NCBI GenBank assembly: GCA_937120475.1
Contig: CAKZJV010000007.1
Coordinates: 822,068-886,067 of the forward strand
Source of the DNA: an uncultured Cryomorphaceae bacterium
GTDB lineage: Bacteria; Bacteroidota; Bacteroidia; Flavobacteriales; Schleiferiaceae
Direction of reading: 5' to 3'
Length of the DNA stretch: 64,000 nt
The translations under genes and the position numbers were made by a program. Under the pieces are notes generated by a model that did no database searches, had not been told where the DNA came from, and saw nothing but the letters and a program-made list of their open reading frames with translations. Within the stretch, counting starts at the first letter, position 1; each line of letters opens with the position of its first letter. This document shows, piece by piece, positions 24,381 to 32,804 of this stretch.

Positions 24381-25157
24381 ATGGGACGACTAAAAAAAAA
24401 TGCTATGAGCTTAAGGGACCGCGTGAAGATAGTTCGAAAAGAAAATGATCTTTCACAGGTAGAATTTGCTAAACACCTTGGAATTACCCAAAGTGTGGTT
24501 TCCCTTATTGAGTCTGGCAGGGCTTCTGTTTCTGTTGACGTACTCCAAAAAATCAGTGATAAGTTCGATGTAAGCTGTGACTGGTTGATTTACGGTAAAA
24601 ACAAGTATGCCCGCCTTTCCTACAAAAGAGATTTTGTACCGCTGGTAAATGTCGAGGCCAAAGCCGGTTACCTGGATAACCATATTGAGCCGGATTACCT
24701 GGAAACCCTGGAACTGTATAAAGTGCCCGGTTTTGAAAAAGGTGATTACCGCATTTTTGAAGTGGAAGGCAACAGTATGATCCCCAGTATTCTTCCTTCC
24801 GACAAAATTATTTGCGGTAAGGTAGAGGCCCTTGATAAACTTACCGAGGGTACTATTTGCGTAATCGTAAATGAAAAAGACATCATTGTAAAGCGAGTGT
24901 ATTATTCCCGTAAAAAAGCCGATCGCCTGATTCTGAAAAGTGATAATCCGGATTTCAAGAATATTGAAATGCGCGTTAAGGAGATTAAGGAAATATGGCA
25001 GGTACAGGCAAAAATCACCAATGCATTTACCAGTCCTTCCGACAGTAGTAGTAAACGCATGGATGAACTGGAAGGGGAATTAAAGCAGATACGGAAGCAA
25101 CTGGGTGAATTATTATCGCGTTTTAACGGAGCTTCCCAGAAGCAATACACTGAGTAG
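24381..25157 (+). CDS. XRE-family repressor with self-cleaving S24 (LexA/CI-like) domain
   Basis: 258 residues. A helix-turn-helix (12-67, LSQVEFAKHLGITQSVVSLIE) is followed by an S24 peptidase domain. The self-cleavage set is complete: Ala95-Gly96 (EAKAGYL), Ser132 (EGNSMIPS) and Lys171 (DIIVKRVYY); the A-G to Ser and Ser to Lys spacings are close to LexA's. A short C-terminal coiled coil (about 230-252) is an extra. It should repress target genes until cleaved or inactivated under stress. A dyad just upstream may be its own operator. No phage genes surround it. Confidence 0.87.
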   Translation: MGRLKKNAMSLRDRVKIVRKENDLSQVEFAKHLGITQSVVSLIESGRASVSVDVLQKISDKFDVSCDWLIYGKNKYARLSYKRDFVPLVNVEAKAGYLDNHIEPDYLETLELYKVPGFEKGDYRIFEVEGNSMIPSILPSDKIICGKVEALDKLTEGTICVIVNEKDIIVKRVYYSRKKADRLILKSDNPDFKNIEMRVKEIKEIWQVQAKITNAFTSPSDSSSKRMDELEGELKQIRKQLGELLSRFNGASQKQYTE

Positions 25158-25166
25158 ATAAATTTT

Positions 25167-26204
25167 TCACCGGCCGCTGATCAGGCCTTTGTTGATTCTT
25201 TTTACCATAGCGGGTCCTTCGTAAATAAAGCCAGTGTAAACCTGCACCAGGCTAGCCCCGGCCTCCATTTTTTCGCGTGCATCCGCAGCATTATAAATGC
25301 CTCCTACCGCAATGATCGGAAAACTGCCGCCCGACTTTTCATGTAAGTACCGTATTACCTGGGTTGACCTTGCTTTCAGTGGTTTGCCGCTGAGCCCGCC
25401 TATACCGGCACTTTCCACAATATTGGTAGGTGTGGATAAACCACTGCGGTTAATGGTGGTGTTGGTGGCTATGATACCGTGAATTTTAGTGGTCTTCACA
25501 ATCTCTATAATATCATTCAACTGCGTATCCGTAAGGTCGGGGGCAATTTTCAATAAAATGGGTTTGGGAGAATGGTTCTGAAGGTTCTCCTCCATCAGGC
25601 TTTTCAGGATATGGGTTAAAGGCTTTTTATCCTGCAGATCACGCAGGTTAGGTGTATTGGGTGAGGATACGTTCACCACAAAATAGTCCACGTAATCGTA
25701 CAGCTTGTCAAAGCAATAGAGGTAGTCGTCCAGTGCTTTTTCGTTGGGGGTATCCTTGTTTTTACCGATGTTACCGCCAATAATCAAGTCGTGGTTTTCG
25801 CGTTTTTTCAAACGTTCCACCAGGGCATTCACGCCTTCGTTATTAAAGCCCATACGGTTGATCAGGGCTTTGTCGGACGGCAAGCGGAACATCCGTGGTT
25901 GGGGGTTTCCGGCCTGCGGCCGGGGCGTTACCGTGCCCACCTCTATAAAGCCAAAGCCAAAACTGGCCAGCTCCTCGTACAACTTTCCATCTTTGTCAAA
26001 ACCGGCTGCCAAACCCACCGGGTTTTGAAATTCAAGGTTCCAAAGCTTTTTGCTCAGGGCCGGGTTTTGCAGGCGGTATTTTTTCCTCAACCATATTTTT
26101 ACGCCCGGAATTTTATGGGCGATGCCGATCAAGCGAAAAGTAAAATGGTGGATACGCTCAGGATCAAAACGAAACAGTAAAGGGCGAATGAGGCTCTTGT
26201 ACAT
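25167..26204 (-). CDS. pyrD: Dihydroorotate dehydrogenase (quinone), class 2
   Basis: 345 residues, the length of class 2 enzymes, with the N-terminal membrane-association helices ([19 protein letters not shown]). FMN-binding and catalytic blocks are [34 protein letters not shown] (catalytic Ser), [20 protein letters not shown] and [13 protein letters not shown]. It oxidises dihydroorotate to orotate at the inner membrane, passing electrons to menaquinone. It is convergent with the XRE/S24 gene and divergent from smpB. Confidence 0.96.
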   Translation of the reverse strand: MYKSLIRPLLFRFDPERIHHFTFRLIGIAHKIPGVKIWLRKKYRLQNPALSKKLWNLEFQNPVGLAAGFDKDGKLYEELASFGFGFIEVGTVTPRPQAGNPQPRMFRLPSDKALINRMGFNNEGVNALVERLKKRENHDLIIGGNIGKNKDTPNEKALDDYLYCFDKLYDYVDYFVVNVSSPNTPNLRDLQDKKPLTHILKSLMEENLQNHSPKPILLKIAPDLTDTQLNDIIEIVKTTKIHGIIATNTTINRSGLSTPTNIVESAGIGGLSGKPLKARSTQVIRYLHEKSGGSFPIIAVGGIYNAADAREKMEAGASLVQVYTGFIYEGPAMVKRINKGLISGR

Positions 26205-26250
26205 TAAAGGAATTTGGCGCGAAAATAATCAGAAAGCCTCTAATTAGTTA

Positions 26251-26258
26251 TATTTTTG
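26251..26258 (+). promoter_or_regulatory. -7 box (TATTTTTG) of smpB
   Basis: TATTTTTG lies 6 bp before the ATG at 26265, which implies a very short leader. Confidence 0.45.
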
Positions 26259-26264
26259 CCAATT

Positions 26265-26720
26265 ATGGCCAAGGATTTCATCAATATCAAAAACCGCAAG
26301 GCACGTTTTCAATATGAAATACAGGACACTTTTGTGGCCGGTATAATGTTATTGGGAACGGAAATTAAATCTATTCGTGAAAGTAAAGTGAGCCTGGGCG
26401 AAAGCTACTGTTATTTTAAGGGTGATGAGCTCTTTATTAAGAATATGCACATCGGGGAGTATTCCCACGGAAACATCAATAACCACGAACCCTTGCGGGA
26501 GCGTAAGCTTTTATTGCAAAGACGGGAACTCTCCAAACTTAAGGAAAAGATCGAACAAGGTGGAAACCTGACCATTGTTCCCTTGCGGCTGTTTGTAAAC
26601 GACCGCGGACTGGCCAAACTCGAAATTGCTCTGGGTGCCGGTAAAAAGCTGCACGACAAGCGCAATACCCTCAAGGAAAAAGCGGTAAAGCGCGAGATGG
26701 ACCGCAGGATGAAGTATTAA
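26265..26720 (+). CDS. smpB: SsrA-binding protein
   Basis: 151 residues from the ATG at 26265 (an upstream in-frame TTG overlaps the -7 box). Conserved blocks: NRKARFQYEIQDTFVAGIMLLGTEIKSIRESKVSL, YCYFKGDELFIKNMHI and HEPLRERKLLLQRRE, with the basic C-terminal tail (EKAVKREMDRRMKY) that enters the ribosomal mRNA channel. It escorts tmRNA to stalled ribosomes. The tmRNA gene itself is not recognised in this window. Confidence 0.97.
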   Translation: MAKDFINIKNRKARFQYEIQDTFVAGIMLLGTEIKSIRESKVSLGESYCYFKGDELFIKNMHIGEYSHGNINNHEPLRERKLLLQRRELSKLKEKIEQGGNLTIVPLRLFVNDRGLAKLEIALGAGKKLHDKRNTLKEKAVKREMDRRMKY

Positions 26721-26804
26721 ATTTCACCCTCTTTTTAACTTTCTGTAAGTCCGGTAGGCTACAAAGCTCGTATCTTTAAAGAGTTCACTTAAAACTTTCA
26801 AGGT

Positions 26805-27218
26805 ATGGATCGTATTGAATTCCTGAAGACTGCCAGCAGCGTAACCGTGTTATTATGCTTGGGCATCGGCTTAGGTGGTTGCTCTAAAGATGATGACGAA
26901 AAGCCCCCTTCCACCAGTCCCTTTTCTTTTGATATTACCCAATCGCCCTTTAATGCCCTGGAAACGGATGGAGGGTGGTTGCTGCACCCTGACCGTGACG
27001 TATTATTGGTAAATGTAGGGGGCGACATCCGTGCTTTTACCAGTGTGTGCACCCATACCGGCTGCTCCCGGCAGTGGTCCTTTCCAAGTGGAAACTTTCG
27101 TTGCGGTTGCCACGGTTCTACTTTTAGTACCGATGGCGATGTAGTAAGCGATCCCGCTAACGGCAGCCTGGCTGAGTTTAATGTAGAGCGCACAGGAGAT
27201 ACGGTTAGTGTTTCGTAG
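26805..27218 (+). CDS. Rieske [2Fe-2S] lipoprotein
   Basis: 137 residues. A hydrophobic N-terminus ends in a lipobox-like LGGC (C26), followed by an acidic linker and a Rieske domain. Cluster ligands are C82 and H84 (CTHTGC) and C100 and H103 (CGCHGS), with the disulfide cysteines C87 and C102 of high-potential Rieske proteins also present. It would carry electrons at the outer face of the inner membrane. No cytochrome or dioxygenase partner gene is adjacent, so its electron partner is unknown. Confidence 0.9.
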   Translation: MDRIEFLKTASSVTVLLCLGIGLGGCSKDDDEKPPSTSPFSFDITQSPFNALETDGGWLLHPDRDVLLVNVGGDIRAFTSVCTHTGCSRQWSFPSGNFRCGCHGSTFSTDGDVVSDPANGSLAEFNVERTGDTVSVS

Positions 27219-27303
27219 ATTCTAAGAAGGGTGGTGGCTAAAAGTAGCGGTTACCTGCGCCCTTTTGGGTATTCACCTAAAAAATACGCTACACTGAGTG
27301 CTT

Positions 27304-27723
27304 TTATTTTTTCAACTTCAAATCAAATACATGTTCCGGTCGATAAAAAATGTTTGTATCGTCCGTAGATCCTAAAAATCTAATTTCAATTACGTTAATG
27401 CCTTTTTTATTCAAATCAGGTATGGGCAATGAGTAACTTGTCCGGTTTATATACGAACTGTCAGAGTCCGAGTACTTAAAAATATTGAGGTCGTACTGAG
27501 GTTCAGCGAGATTTAAATAGGTTCCGCTAAAGTGATAAACTACGGTATCCGAAGAAGCATAAGGTCCCACTGAAGTTTCCTGATCACCCACATATAGAGT
27601 GTGTATTGTAAATGCGGTGTTATTGTAAACCAGGAAGGTATAATCCCGTGGTAATGAGCATGAAGTAAGGAACCAAAACAAGGGAATCATAAAAACCATC
27701 CCTTTGTGTATTTGTAGGTTCAT
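27304..27723 (-). CDS. Hypothetical lipoprotein
   Basis: 139 residues from the ATG at 27723. A lipoprotein signal peptide ends WFLTSC (C22). The mature part is beta-rich and aromatic (FLVYNNTAFTIHTLYVGDQE ... FRPEHVFDLKL-type strands), with no known domain. This is the first of a series of small minus-strand accessory genes reaching to 33.8 kb. It starts about 50 bp left of a short AACGGTTGT..AGTGC repeat. Confidence 0.6.
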   Translation of the reverse strand: MNLQIHKGMVFMIPLFWFLTSCSLPRDYTFLVYNNTAFTIHTLYVGDQETSVGPYASSDTVVYHFSGTYLNLAEPQYDLNIFKYSDSDSSYINRTSYSLPIPDLNKKGINVIEIRFLGSTDDTNIFYRPEHVFDLKLKK

Positions 27724-27771
27724 CAATCAGGTTGTTTTAAATTACATACAATGATAGCCCGGTTAACCTTA

Positions 27772-27785
27772 AACGGTTGTAGTGC
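27772..27785. repeat. Short repeat AACGGTTGTAGTGC
   Basis: The sequence matches AACGGTTGTATATAGTGC at 33784-33801 except for a 4-base gap. Both copies lie between small accessory genes, so it may be a cassette-boundary remnant. Confidence 0.35.
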
Positions 27786-27813
27786 CCCATTACGTTTAGA
27801 GCGGTTTTCTAAT

Positions 27814-27978
27814 TTACACCTGTTTCCTAAGCGTTATAAATACAAGGGCTATCATGATAAACCCAACTCCCGTAATAAGCGGGGGATTTACAATGCTTTC
27901 CCTTTGTAATCCTAAATAGGTAATCCATACGGATAAAATGAGTAAGATGATACTGGCGAAAGTGAGGAGGTTCTTCAT
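27814..27978 (-). CDS. Small two-helix membrane protein
   Basis: 54 residues from the ATG at 27978, where MKNLLTFASIILLILSVWITYLG begins; a longer in-frame start at 28047 adds a tail unlike a signal sequence and is rejected. Two hydrophobic helices (about 4-22 and 34-50) are joined by a short polar loop (LQRESIVNPPL). Small inner-membrane proteins of this layout are common in Bacteroidota and mostly unstudied. No function is proposed. Confidence 0.5.
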   Translation of the reverse strand: MKNLLTFASIILLILSVWITYLGLQRESIVNPPLITGVGFIMIALVFITLRKQV

Positions 27979-28268
27979 GATGGAGTGGTAATTATGTTTT
28001 TCAATATTAAAACTTATTTCAGCATAATGCACCGGAACTTCAATCATTGACCATTCTTTGATAACTCAATTATAGCAAAATATCTTGTTAGTACAGATTA
28101 GAATTGGGTCTACCGGTTCATCCAGGTTAATGGGATTGATATTTGAAAATACGTACCCCAGAGGAGATTTTTATGCTGGGTAAGCACCTGCCTGGTAAAG
28201 TGCTTAAAATCCAAAACATTCGGCCATAAGACACGTTGCCCAAGTAAACAAAAACTTAAAAAAGCACT

Positions 28269-29036
28269 ATGGAACGATTAAAAGATAAAGTGGTACTTAT
28301 TACCGGAGGTTCAGGCGGTATAGGCTCTACTGCCGGGAAACTATTTGTAAAGGAAGGTGCCTCTGTGGTTTTGGCAGATATAGATGAAGAAGCCCTTAAA
28401 AAAGCCGTTGACGAAATTGGAAATCCTGAAAAAGTAAAATACATCAAATGTGATGTGTCTTCTTTGGAGGATAACCAAAAAGCCGTTCAAAAAGCGGTGG
28501 ATTCCTTTGGTGGCCTTGATGTACTGCTCGCCAATGCTGGGATTGAAGGGGAAGTAAAACCTATAGTAGACTACCCCTTAGAGACGTTTAATGCTGTAAT
28601 TGACGTAAACATCAAAGGACCATTTTATGGCATTAGAAGCGCATTTCCTGAGATGATAAGGCGGGGCGGTGGCAGTATTATCATTACTTCATCTGTAGCT
28701 GGCCTCCAGGGAACGGGTAATGTGTCTGCTTATACCATGAGTAAACATGCCGTAATCGGGCTGATGCGCGAGGCTTCCAAAGAAGGCGCGCCAAATAAAA
28801 TTCGCGTGAATACGGTTAACCCGGCTCCGGTTGACAACCGGATGATGCGATCCTTAGAGAAAGGCTTTGACCCGGATGGTTCCGGAAATGTCAAAGAAAA
28901 CTTTGAATCTATGATCCCATTAAACAGGTATGCTGATAATATTGATGTAGCCCGGTTGATGCTCTTTCTGGCGAGTGAGGAAAGCAGTTACATTACCGGT
29001 ACCGTAAACCCCGTAGATGGCGGAATGACGGCTTAA
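28269..29036 (+). CDS. Short-chain dehydrogenase/reductase
   Basis: 255 residues, the classical SDR length. Cofactor motif TGGSGGIG is at residues 13-20, the structural NAG motif is in LLANAGIEG, the catalytic Ser is in IITSSVAG and the Tyr/Lys pair is YTMSK. D at ADIDEEA favours NAD over NADP. The C-terminal GTVNPVDGGMTA is typical. The substrate alcohol or ketone is unknown. It is the only plus-strand gene in the 27.2-34.2 kb accessory stretch, with a REP-like element 87 bp past its stop. Confidence 0.92.
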   Translation: MERLKDKVVLITGGSGGIGSTAGKLFVKEGASVVLADIDEEALKKAVDEIGNPEKVKYIKCDVSSLEDNQKAVQKAVDSFGGLDVLLANAGIEGEVKPIVDYPLETFNAVIDVNIKGPFYGIRSAFPEMIRRGGGSIIITSSVAGLQGTGNVSAYTMSKHAVIGLMREASKEGAPNKIRVNTVNPAPVDNRMMRSLEKGFDPDGSGNVKENFESMIPLNRYADNIDVARLMLFLASEESSYITGTVNPVDGGMTA

Positions 29037-29122
29037 GAAGCGGAGAAGCATTGGGAAAGGATAAAGTAGTCCCAAACCTAAACTCTTTATCGGCTGGCCA
29101 AATAGCGAGGGAACTGTTCAAC

Positions 29123-29310
29123 CCTAGTCGTAGTGTCACACTACGACCCCTATATTTTCCTTGGCTCAATGGTGAAAATTGATACGGAAGCGCAGCAGGG
29201 CCTCTTATCACGAATATAATCGGTTGCACCGTTTATAGTATTCAACTAGTCGTAACATAACTCGTTCAATAAGAATACGAAAGCGTAGTGAGACACTACA
29301 CTTAGGAGGA
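29123..29310. repeat. REP-like element 1 (two palindromes, about 190 bp)
   Basis: Left palindrome GTCGTAGTG-TCA-CACTACGAC (29127-29147) and right palindrome GTAGTG-AGA-CACTAC (29285-29299, inside AAGCGTAGTGAGACACTAC) frame a spacer of about 135 bp. The flanks (CTAG before; CTTAGGAGG after) match REP-like element 2 at 32729. The 328 bp from 29037 to 29365 hold this element and no supported gene. Confidence 0.7.
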
Positions 29311-29365
29311 CACAAGCCAAGAGCCTTGCGCCAGTGGGGAAAGGCGTTGCAAGCACTGTTTCCTT

Positions 29366-29932
29366 TTATTTTTTGCTTAAACTTCTTCTGGTTTCCACCC
29401 ATTTGGAACCTTCAAAAAGGTAAATACTCCCTTCGTACTGACTTTCCTTGTAATTACGGTCCCGGTTCAGAAGTTCGTTCCTGAACATCCTGAAATATTT
29501 GGATCTGAATTTTGTTTTGTAAAACTCTGAATCAATGGCATAATAAGGCGTTGCAGCTGATTGGTTTAAGGTACTTGAAATATTTCCGAACCCATTCATC
29601 ACCAAAAACAGTTTATAGCCATTTTGGGTGGCGTAGTCGATATAATTATTCATAGGTTCACAGTACTCACTGCTACACCCGTTGGTAAAGCAATAGACCA
29701 TGGATTTTTCGTGTTTTGACAGTTCCTGCTTTAATTCATCCGCATTGATCAAGTACACATTTCCATTCCTCAAACTAGCCTCATTCTCAAATTCATGAAT
29801 CAATAATTTTTGCTCATCGGTTAGTTTATTATAGTCGTCTGTAAGTCCAATAATGGTTATACAAGAGGTACAGCTAAGCATCGTCAAAAGAGCGCACAGG
29901 CTCCTTAATAATACTGGTTGGGTTTTTCTCAT
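29366..29932 (-). CDS. Lipoprotein with possible thioredoxin-like fold
   Basis: 188 residues. A lipoprotein signal ends LSCTSC (C around 23). The mature domain has a beta-strand then Cys pattern, SMVYCFTNGCSSEYCEPM, followed by a helix and a second strand YKLFLVMNGFG, which resembles the first half of a thioredoxin or peroxiredoxin fold; three cysteines sit where a redox site would be. This resemblance is inferred. It lies in the outer or inner membrane, facing the periplasm. Downstream (29305-29365) it approaches REP-like element 1. Confidence 0.55.
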   Translation of the reverse strand: MRKTQPVLLRSLCALLTMLSCTSCITIIGLTDDYNKLTDEQKLLIHEFENEASLRNGNVYLINADELKQELSKHEKSMVYCFTNGCSSEYCEPMNNYIDYATQNGYKLFLVMNGFGNISSTLNQSAATPYYAIDSEFYKTKFRSKYFRMFRNELLNRDRNYKESQYEGSIYLFEGSKWVETRRSLSKK

Positions 29933-30025
29933 CGTTCCTTTTTCAAATGAGCCAGCGGTTTGCAGATGCCTTGAGGCACCTGTCTGCTGCCATCAGCTAT
30001 AAGCCGTGCCAGGCACAGGTTTTTT

Positions 30026-30511
30026 TTATCTTATTAGTCCTGAAACGAACTTCCACTCCGGGTCTTTGTCCAGGTTGAAATTTACTCTACGGATGGAATT
30101 AATCTTGTCAAAAAATCGCGCGGTCTCGTCTTGGTCAAGTCGAGGTTGGTCCATGTAGTAAATCAAGTCTCTAAAATCCTTTCTAGTTACTCTCCCAATA
30201 AAATGGACTTTGCGTTTATCCTTCAGAAAGTTCTCGATTTTGTCTTCGAGTTCGTTTAATACTTCTGATTCCTGATCGGTTGGATGTCCATTTTCATTCT
30301 TGTCTTTAAATTCAAGAAGAAGCTGTGCACACCAAAGAAAGTACTTTTTATTACTATAGTTGTTGTAAGCCTGGTTCACGTTGGCAAATCCAATTCCTTC
30401 TTCGGTTTCAATTTGTCCGACTGTGAAGTTCTCACCCGGGTAAATTGGTTCAGTAGGTCCGGAAGTTTTTTTCTGTTGGTCCTTATTTCGTTTGAATAGG
30501 TTCTTGAACAT
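30026..30511 (-). CDS. DUF695-like cytoplasmic protein
   Basis: 161 residues. The phrase KDKNENGHPTDQESEVLNEL plus EDKIENFL and the later VHFIGRVTRKDFRDLIYY and DPEWKFVSGLIR follow the DUF695 pattern, a small bacterial family of unknown function. The N-terminus (FKNLFKRNKDQQKK) is strongly basic with no signal. It lies between the lipoprotein gene at 29366 and the O-methyltransferase gene, with hairpin-rich spacers on the left side. Confidence 0.7.
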   Translation of the reverse strand: MFKNLFKRNKDQQKKTSGPTEPIYPGENFTVGQIETEEGIGFANVNQAYNNYSNKKYFLWCAQLLLEFKDKNENGHPTDQESEVLNELEDKIENFLKDKRKVHFIGRVTRKDFRDLIYYMDQPRLDQDETARFFDKINSIRRVNFNLDKDPEWKFVSGLIR

Positions 30512-30570
30512 ACTCTGTCTTTTTAAATCGGTAGCAACGATTGCATATAGGGAGGGTATTATAAGGCCAT

Positions 30571-31233
30571 TTATTTCACCAGGGATATGGCAATTCCATC
30601 GTATTCCTTCACTCCTACTTGCTGTAATACTGATGAAATCACCTTATCATTTTGGGCAAGCATTTCATTATAAGCTCTAACCCCCAAAACTTTTTCATCG
30701 GTACTTTTCTCATCCAGCACCTTTCCGTCTCTAATAACGTTATCCGCAATTATCAAAGACCCCGCCCGGGCGTGCTTCAATGCCCATTCAAAATAGTTTA
30801 TGTAGTTCGGTTTGTCTGCATCCATAAAAAAAAGATCCACCGGCTCTCCATTTAAATTCATGGTATCCAGTATGTCCAGCGCATTACCGGTTATTATTTC
30901 CACACAATCGCTAAGTCCGGCTTTCTCAATGTTGCGTCTGGCAACTTCCGCAAAACCCCGTTCTATTTCAATGGATTTTACCGTTCCCCCTCCTTTAATG
31001 GCCCTACCTAGCCAAATTGTACTGTAGCCTCCCAATGTACCTACTTCAATAATATTTTTTGCGTTGCACATTTTGGCCAGCAGGTACAAAAACTGGCCTT
31101 GGTTAGCTGAAACCGAATGTTCCGGCATTCCGTTTTGGACGATGGAAGATTCCGTTTCCTTGAGAATGCTGTCCTCCAGGGAGAAAGTTTTACTTAAATA
31201 ATTATCTACCCTTTGATAAATTGTTTCTTCCAT
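30571..31233 (-). CDS. Class I SAM-dependent O-methyltransferase (catechol type)
   Basis: 220 residues from the ATG at 31233. Family blocks: ANQGQFLYLLAKMCNAKNIIEVGTLGGYST (SAM motif I), SIEIERGFAEVARRNIEKAG, DLFFMDADKPNYINYFEWAL (metal-binding Asp pair) and LIIADNVIRDGKV. These enzymes are Mg-dependent O-methyltransferases acting on catechol-like or caffeoyl-like substrates; the true substrate here is unknown. It is cytoplasmic and monocistronic by spacing. Confidence 0.92.
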   Translation of the reverse strand: MEETIYQRVDNYLSKTFSLEDSILKETESSIVQNGMPEHSVSANQGQFLYLLAKMCNAKNIIEVGTLGGYSTIWLGRAIKGGGTVKSIEIERGFAEVARRNIEKAGLSDCVEIITGNALDILDTMNLNGEPVDLFFMDADKPNYINYFEWALKHARAGSLIIADNVIRDGKVLDEKSTDEKVLGVRAYNEMLAQNDKVISSVLQQVGVKEYDGIAISLVK

Positions 31234-31384
31234 CAATACTTTGTGTTTTAATAGCTTACAGCGGCTTAGGCTATGCTTAGTGAGGTTGAGGGCACCAGCC
31301 CACCAGGCCGTATAGGCAGCTTAAAAGTACTGAAAGAATGAAAAAGCGGGCTTAGGCTCTTCTTAAAAAGCCACTAAGAATTTA

Positions 31385-31434
31385 CTCCCGCTACTGGCGA
31401 ATGTGCAAGACAGCAGCTTTGTGCCAGGCGGGAG
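31385..31434. repeat. Intergenic hairpin with imperfect long arms
   Basis: CTCCCGC (31385-31391) pairs with GCGGGAG (31428-31434). Inside it TGGC pairs with GCCA. The 50-nt structure sits just past the stop of the DUF4199 gene at 31447, so it may work as its terminator without a T tract. Confidence 0.45.
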
Positions 31435-31446
31435 CAGTTCCGGTTC

Positions 31447-31953
31447 CTATTCCGCTTTTGTCTTGAGAAACAACGTCATAACGAATCCAACGATGGTGTT
31501 TATAACGGTGGTAATGAGAATAAAGAAGCCAAACTGCATAACACCACCGTCAAAAATCTTTTTGGACATCGCCAGTTCATCCGCAATTTGCTGGGGTGTT
31601 TTTCCTTCTGCGATAAGTTGGTTGGTTTTGAATTGCATGGACAGCTCGGCATATTCAGGGTTGATCACATTGGAATAAAGCGCGAACCAAGCTCCCTGGA
31701 GTATGGCGTAAAACAGGGAAATGAAAAATGCCGTTTTCAATCCCTGAATCACCGTAAGCCGCCCGTTGAGGGCCTTGTCTCGTTTTTCCCGGATGCCGAA
31801 AAACAAAATTACCAGTACAATGATCGCTATAAGCGGCTGGGTATATTGTTCCATCTCCATCCTGGTGGTGTTAAAGCCCAGAAGATGTTCTGTGGCAACC
31901 CAAATTATTAGGGCTGCCGCTGAAACAAGCGAGTATTTAATTTCCGTTTTCAC
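31447..31953 (-). CDS. DUF4199 domain membrane protein
   Basis: 168 residues with four transmembrane helices (about 6-24, 37-53, 70-92, 135-160). The helix plan and the loop after helix 3 (SNVINPEYAELSMQFKTNQLI ... EGKTPQQIADEL) fit DUF4199. The start is GTG at 31953. It belongs to the minus-strand accessory series and is followed by the VOC gene upstream (19 bp). Unlike the copy at 8555, no LuxR-type gene is adjacent, but the AraC remnant at 32431 is upstream in the same direction. Confidence 0.75.
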   Translation of the reverse strand: MKTEIKYSLVSAAALIIWVATEHLLGFNTTRMEMEQYTQPLIAIIVLVILFFGIREKRDKALNGRLTVIQGLKTAFFISLFYAILQGAWFALYSNVINPEYAELSMQFKTNQLIAEGKTPQQIADELAMSKKIFDGGVMQFGFFILITTVINTIVGFVMTLFLKTKAE

Positions 31954-31972
31954 GCTGGTTTAACTGGATCAA

Positions 31973-32383
31973 TCATTTCTTTTGTCCCAGTGAAAACCAA
32001 TTCCCCGAGTCGTCTTTAAACAGTGCCTCTACCCCGTAGAATTCTTCTTTCGGAGCTTTGGAAAACTCAACCCCCTTTTGTTTCAGCTCTTCGTAAGTCG
32101 CAAAAATGTCCTTGCATTCAAATACGCCAAAACCAAATGTTCCCTTCTTTACCAGCTTGCGAATCTGCTCCGCAGTTTCCTTGGTAAACAGCATGCCCTC
32201 CTTTATGGCCATTAGGGAAATTTCCAGGTCGGGCTGCTCAGGCGGGCAAACGGTAAGCCAGCGGTTTTCTTCTCCCATCGGTGCATCAGTATGGACCTTA
32301 AATCCGAGCTTATTGACGTAAAATTCGTAAGCGCTATCCTGGTCCAATACGTATATGCTCAAGTGGTTCATCCTGGTAATCAT
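31973..32383 (-). CDS. VOC family protein (glyoxalase/bleomycin-resistance superfamily)
   Basis: 136 residues. The two beta-alpha-beta-beta-beta modules are recognisable from MNHLSIYVLDQDSAYEFYVNKLGFKVHTD and VFECKDIFATYEELKQKGVEFSKAP, ending GVEALFKDDSGNWFSLGQ. Metal ligands would be H7, E at about 54 and E at about 127, as in VOC enzymes. The substrate is unknown. It probably forms an operon with the AraC-type gene 47 bp upstream, now truncated, and the DUF4199 gene downstream. Confidence 0.88.
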   Translation of the reverse strand: MITRMNHLSIYVLDQDSAYEFYVNKLGFKVHTDAPMGEENRWLTVCPPEQPDLEISLMAIKEGMLFTKETAEQIRKLVKKGTFGFGVFECKDIFATYEELKQKGVEFSKAPKEEFYGVEALFKDDSGNWFSLGQKK

Positions 32384-32430
32384 TGCCTTTTTATTTATGG
32401 GTTACTAGTGGGACAAAAGTCCGCAATGAA

Positions 32431-32727
32431 TTATTCGGTCACTTCTTCAAAATTGCTTTTTTGAGTCCAACCGTTTTGGTGTGCAAAACAAGCGGGCACA
32501 AATTGCAAGGGGTTTCTTGACACCTGGATTTTAAGCTGTTGCTGTTGTTTGAGATAGGCCGATGGCGTAAGGCCAACCGTACGCTTAAAAAGTCCGCTGA
32601 ATGAACTTAAACTCTCAAAACCTACGGAGAAGCAAACAGCGGTCACCGGAAGGTGAGCCTGCAAAAGCTCCATTGCTTTTTCCACCCGCACCGCGGTAAG
32701 ATATTGGTAAGGTGTTTTACCTCTCAC
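32431..32727 (-). pseudogene. 5'-truncated AraC-family regulator
   Basis: Only the second helix-turn-helix of an AraC domain remains: RGKTPYQYLTAVRVEKAMEL, then VTAVCFSVGFESLSSFSGLFKRTVGLTPSAYL. The first helix-turn-helix and any N-terminal domain are missing. The reading frame begins at a GTG 2 bp inside the edge of REP-like element 2 (32729), at a point where the protein should be mid-domain. Insertion of the repeat, or a deletion ending in it, cut the gene. The remnant is unlikely to bind DNA. The intact gene probably controlled the downstream VOC gene. Confidence 0.75.
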
Positions 32728-32728
32728 T

Positions 32729-32804
32729 GGCCGTAGCGTCTCGCTACGGACTTATATAACTTGTAAAAGATACTCAAGCGTAGCGAGACGCTACGCTTAG
32801 AGGG
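32729..32804. repeat. REP-like element 2 (two palindromes, about 75 bp)
   Basis: CCGTAGCG-TCT-CGCTACGG (32731-32749) and AAGCGTAGCG-AGA-CGCTACGCTT (32776-32798) are perfect palindromes 26 bp apart, flanked by CTGG and AGAGGG. Sequence and order match element 1 at 29123, with a much shorter spacer. The paired-palindrome form is typical of REP units mobilised by RAYT transposases; none is encoded here. Confidence 0.75.

Noticed and set aside
24381-25157. Prophage CI repressor
   Set aside because: No integrase, antirepressor or structural phage genes around it; neighbours are core metabolism.
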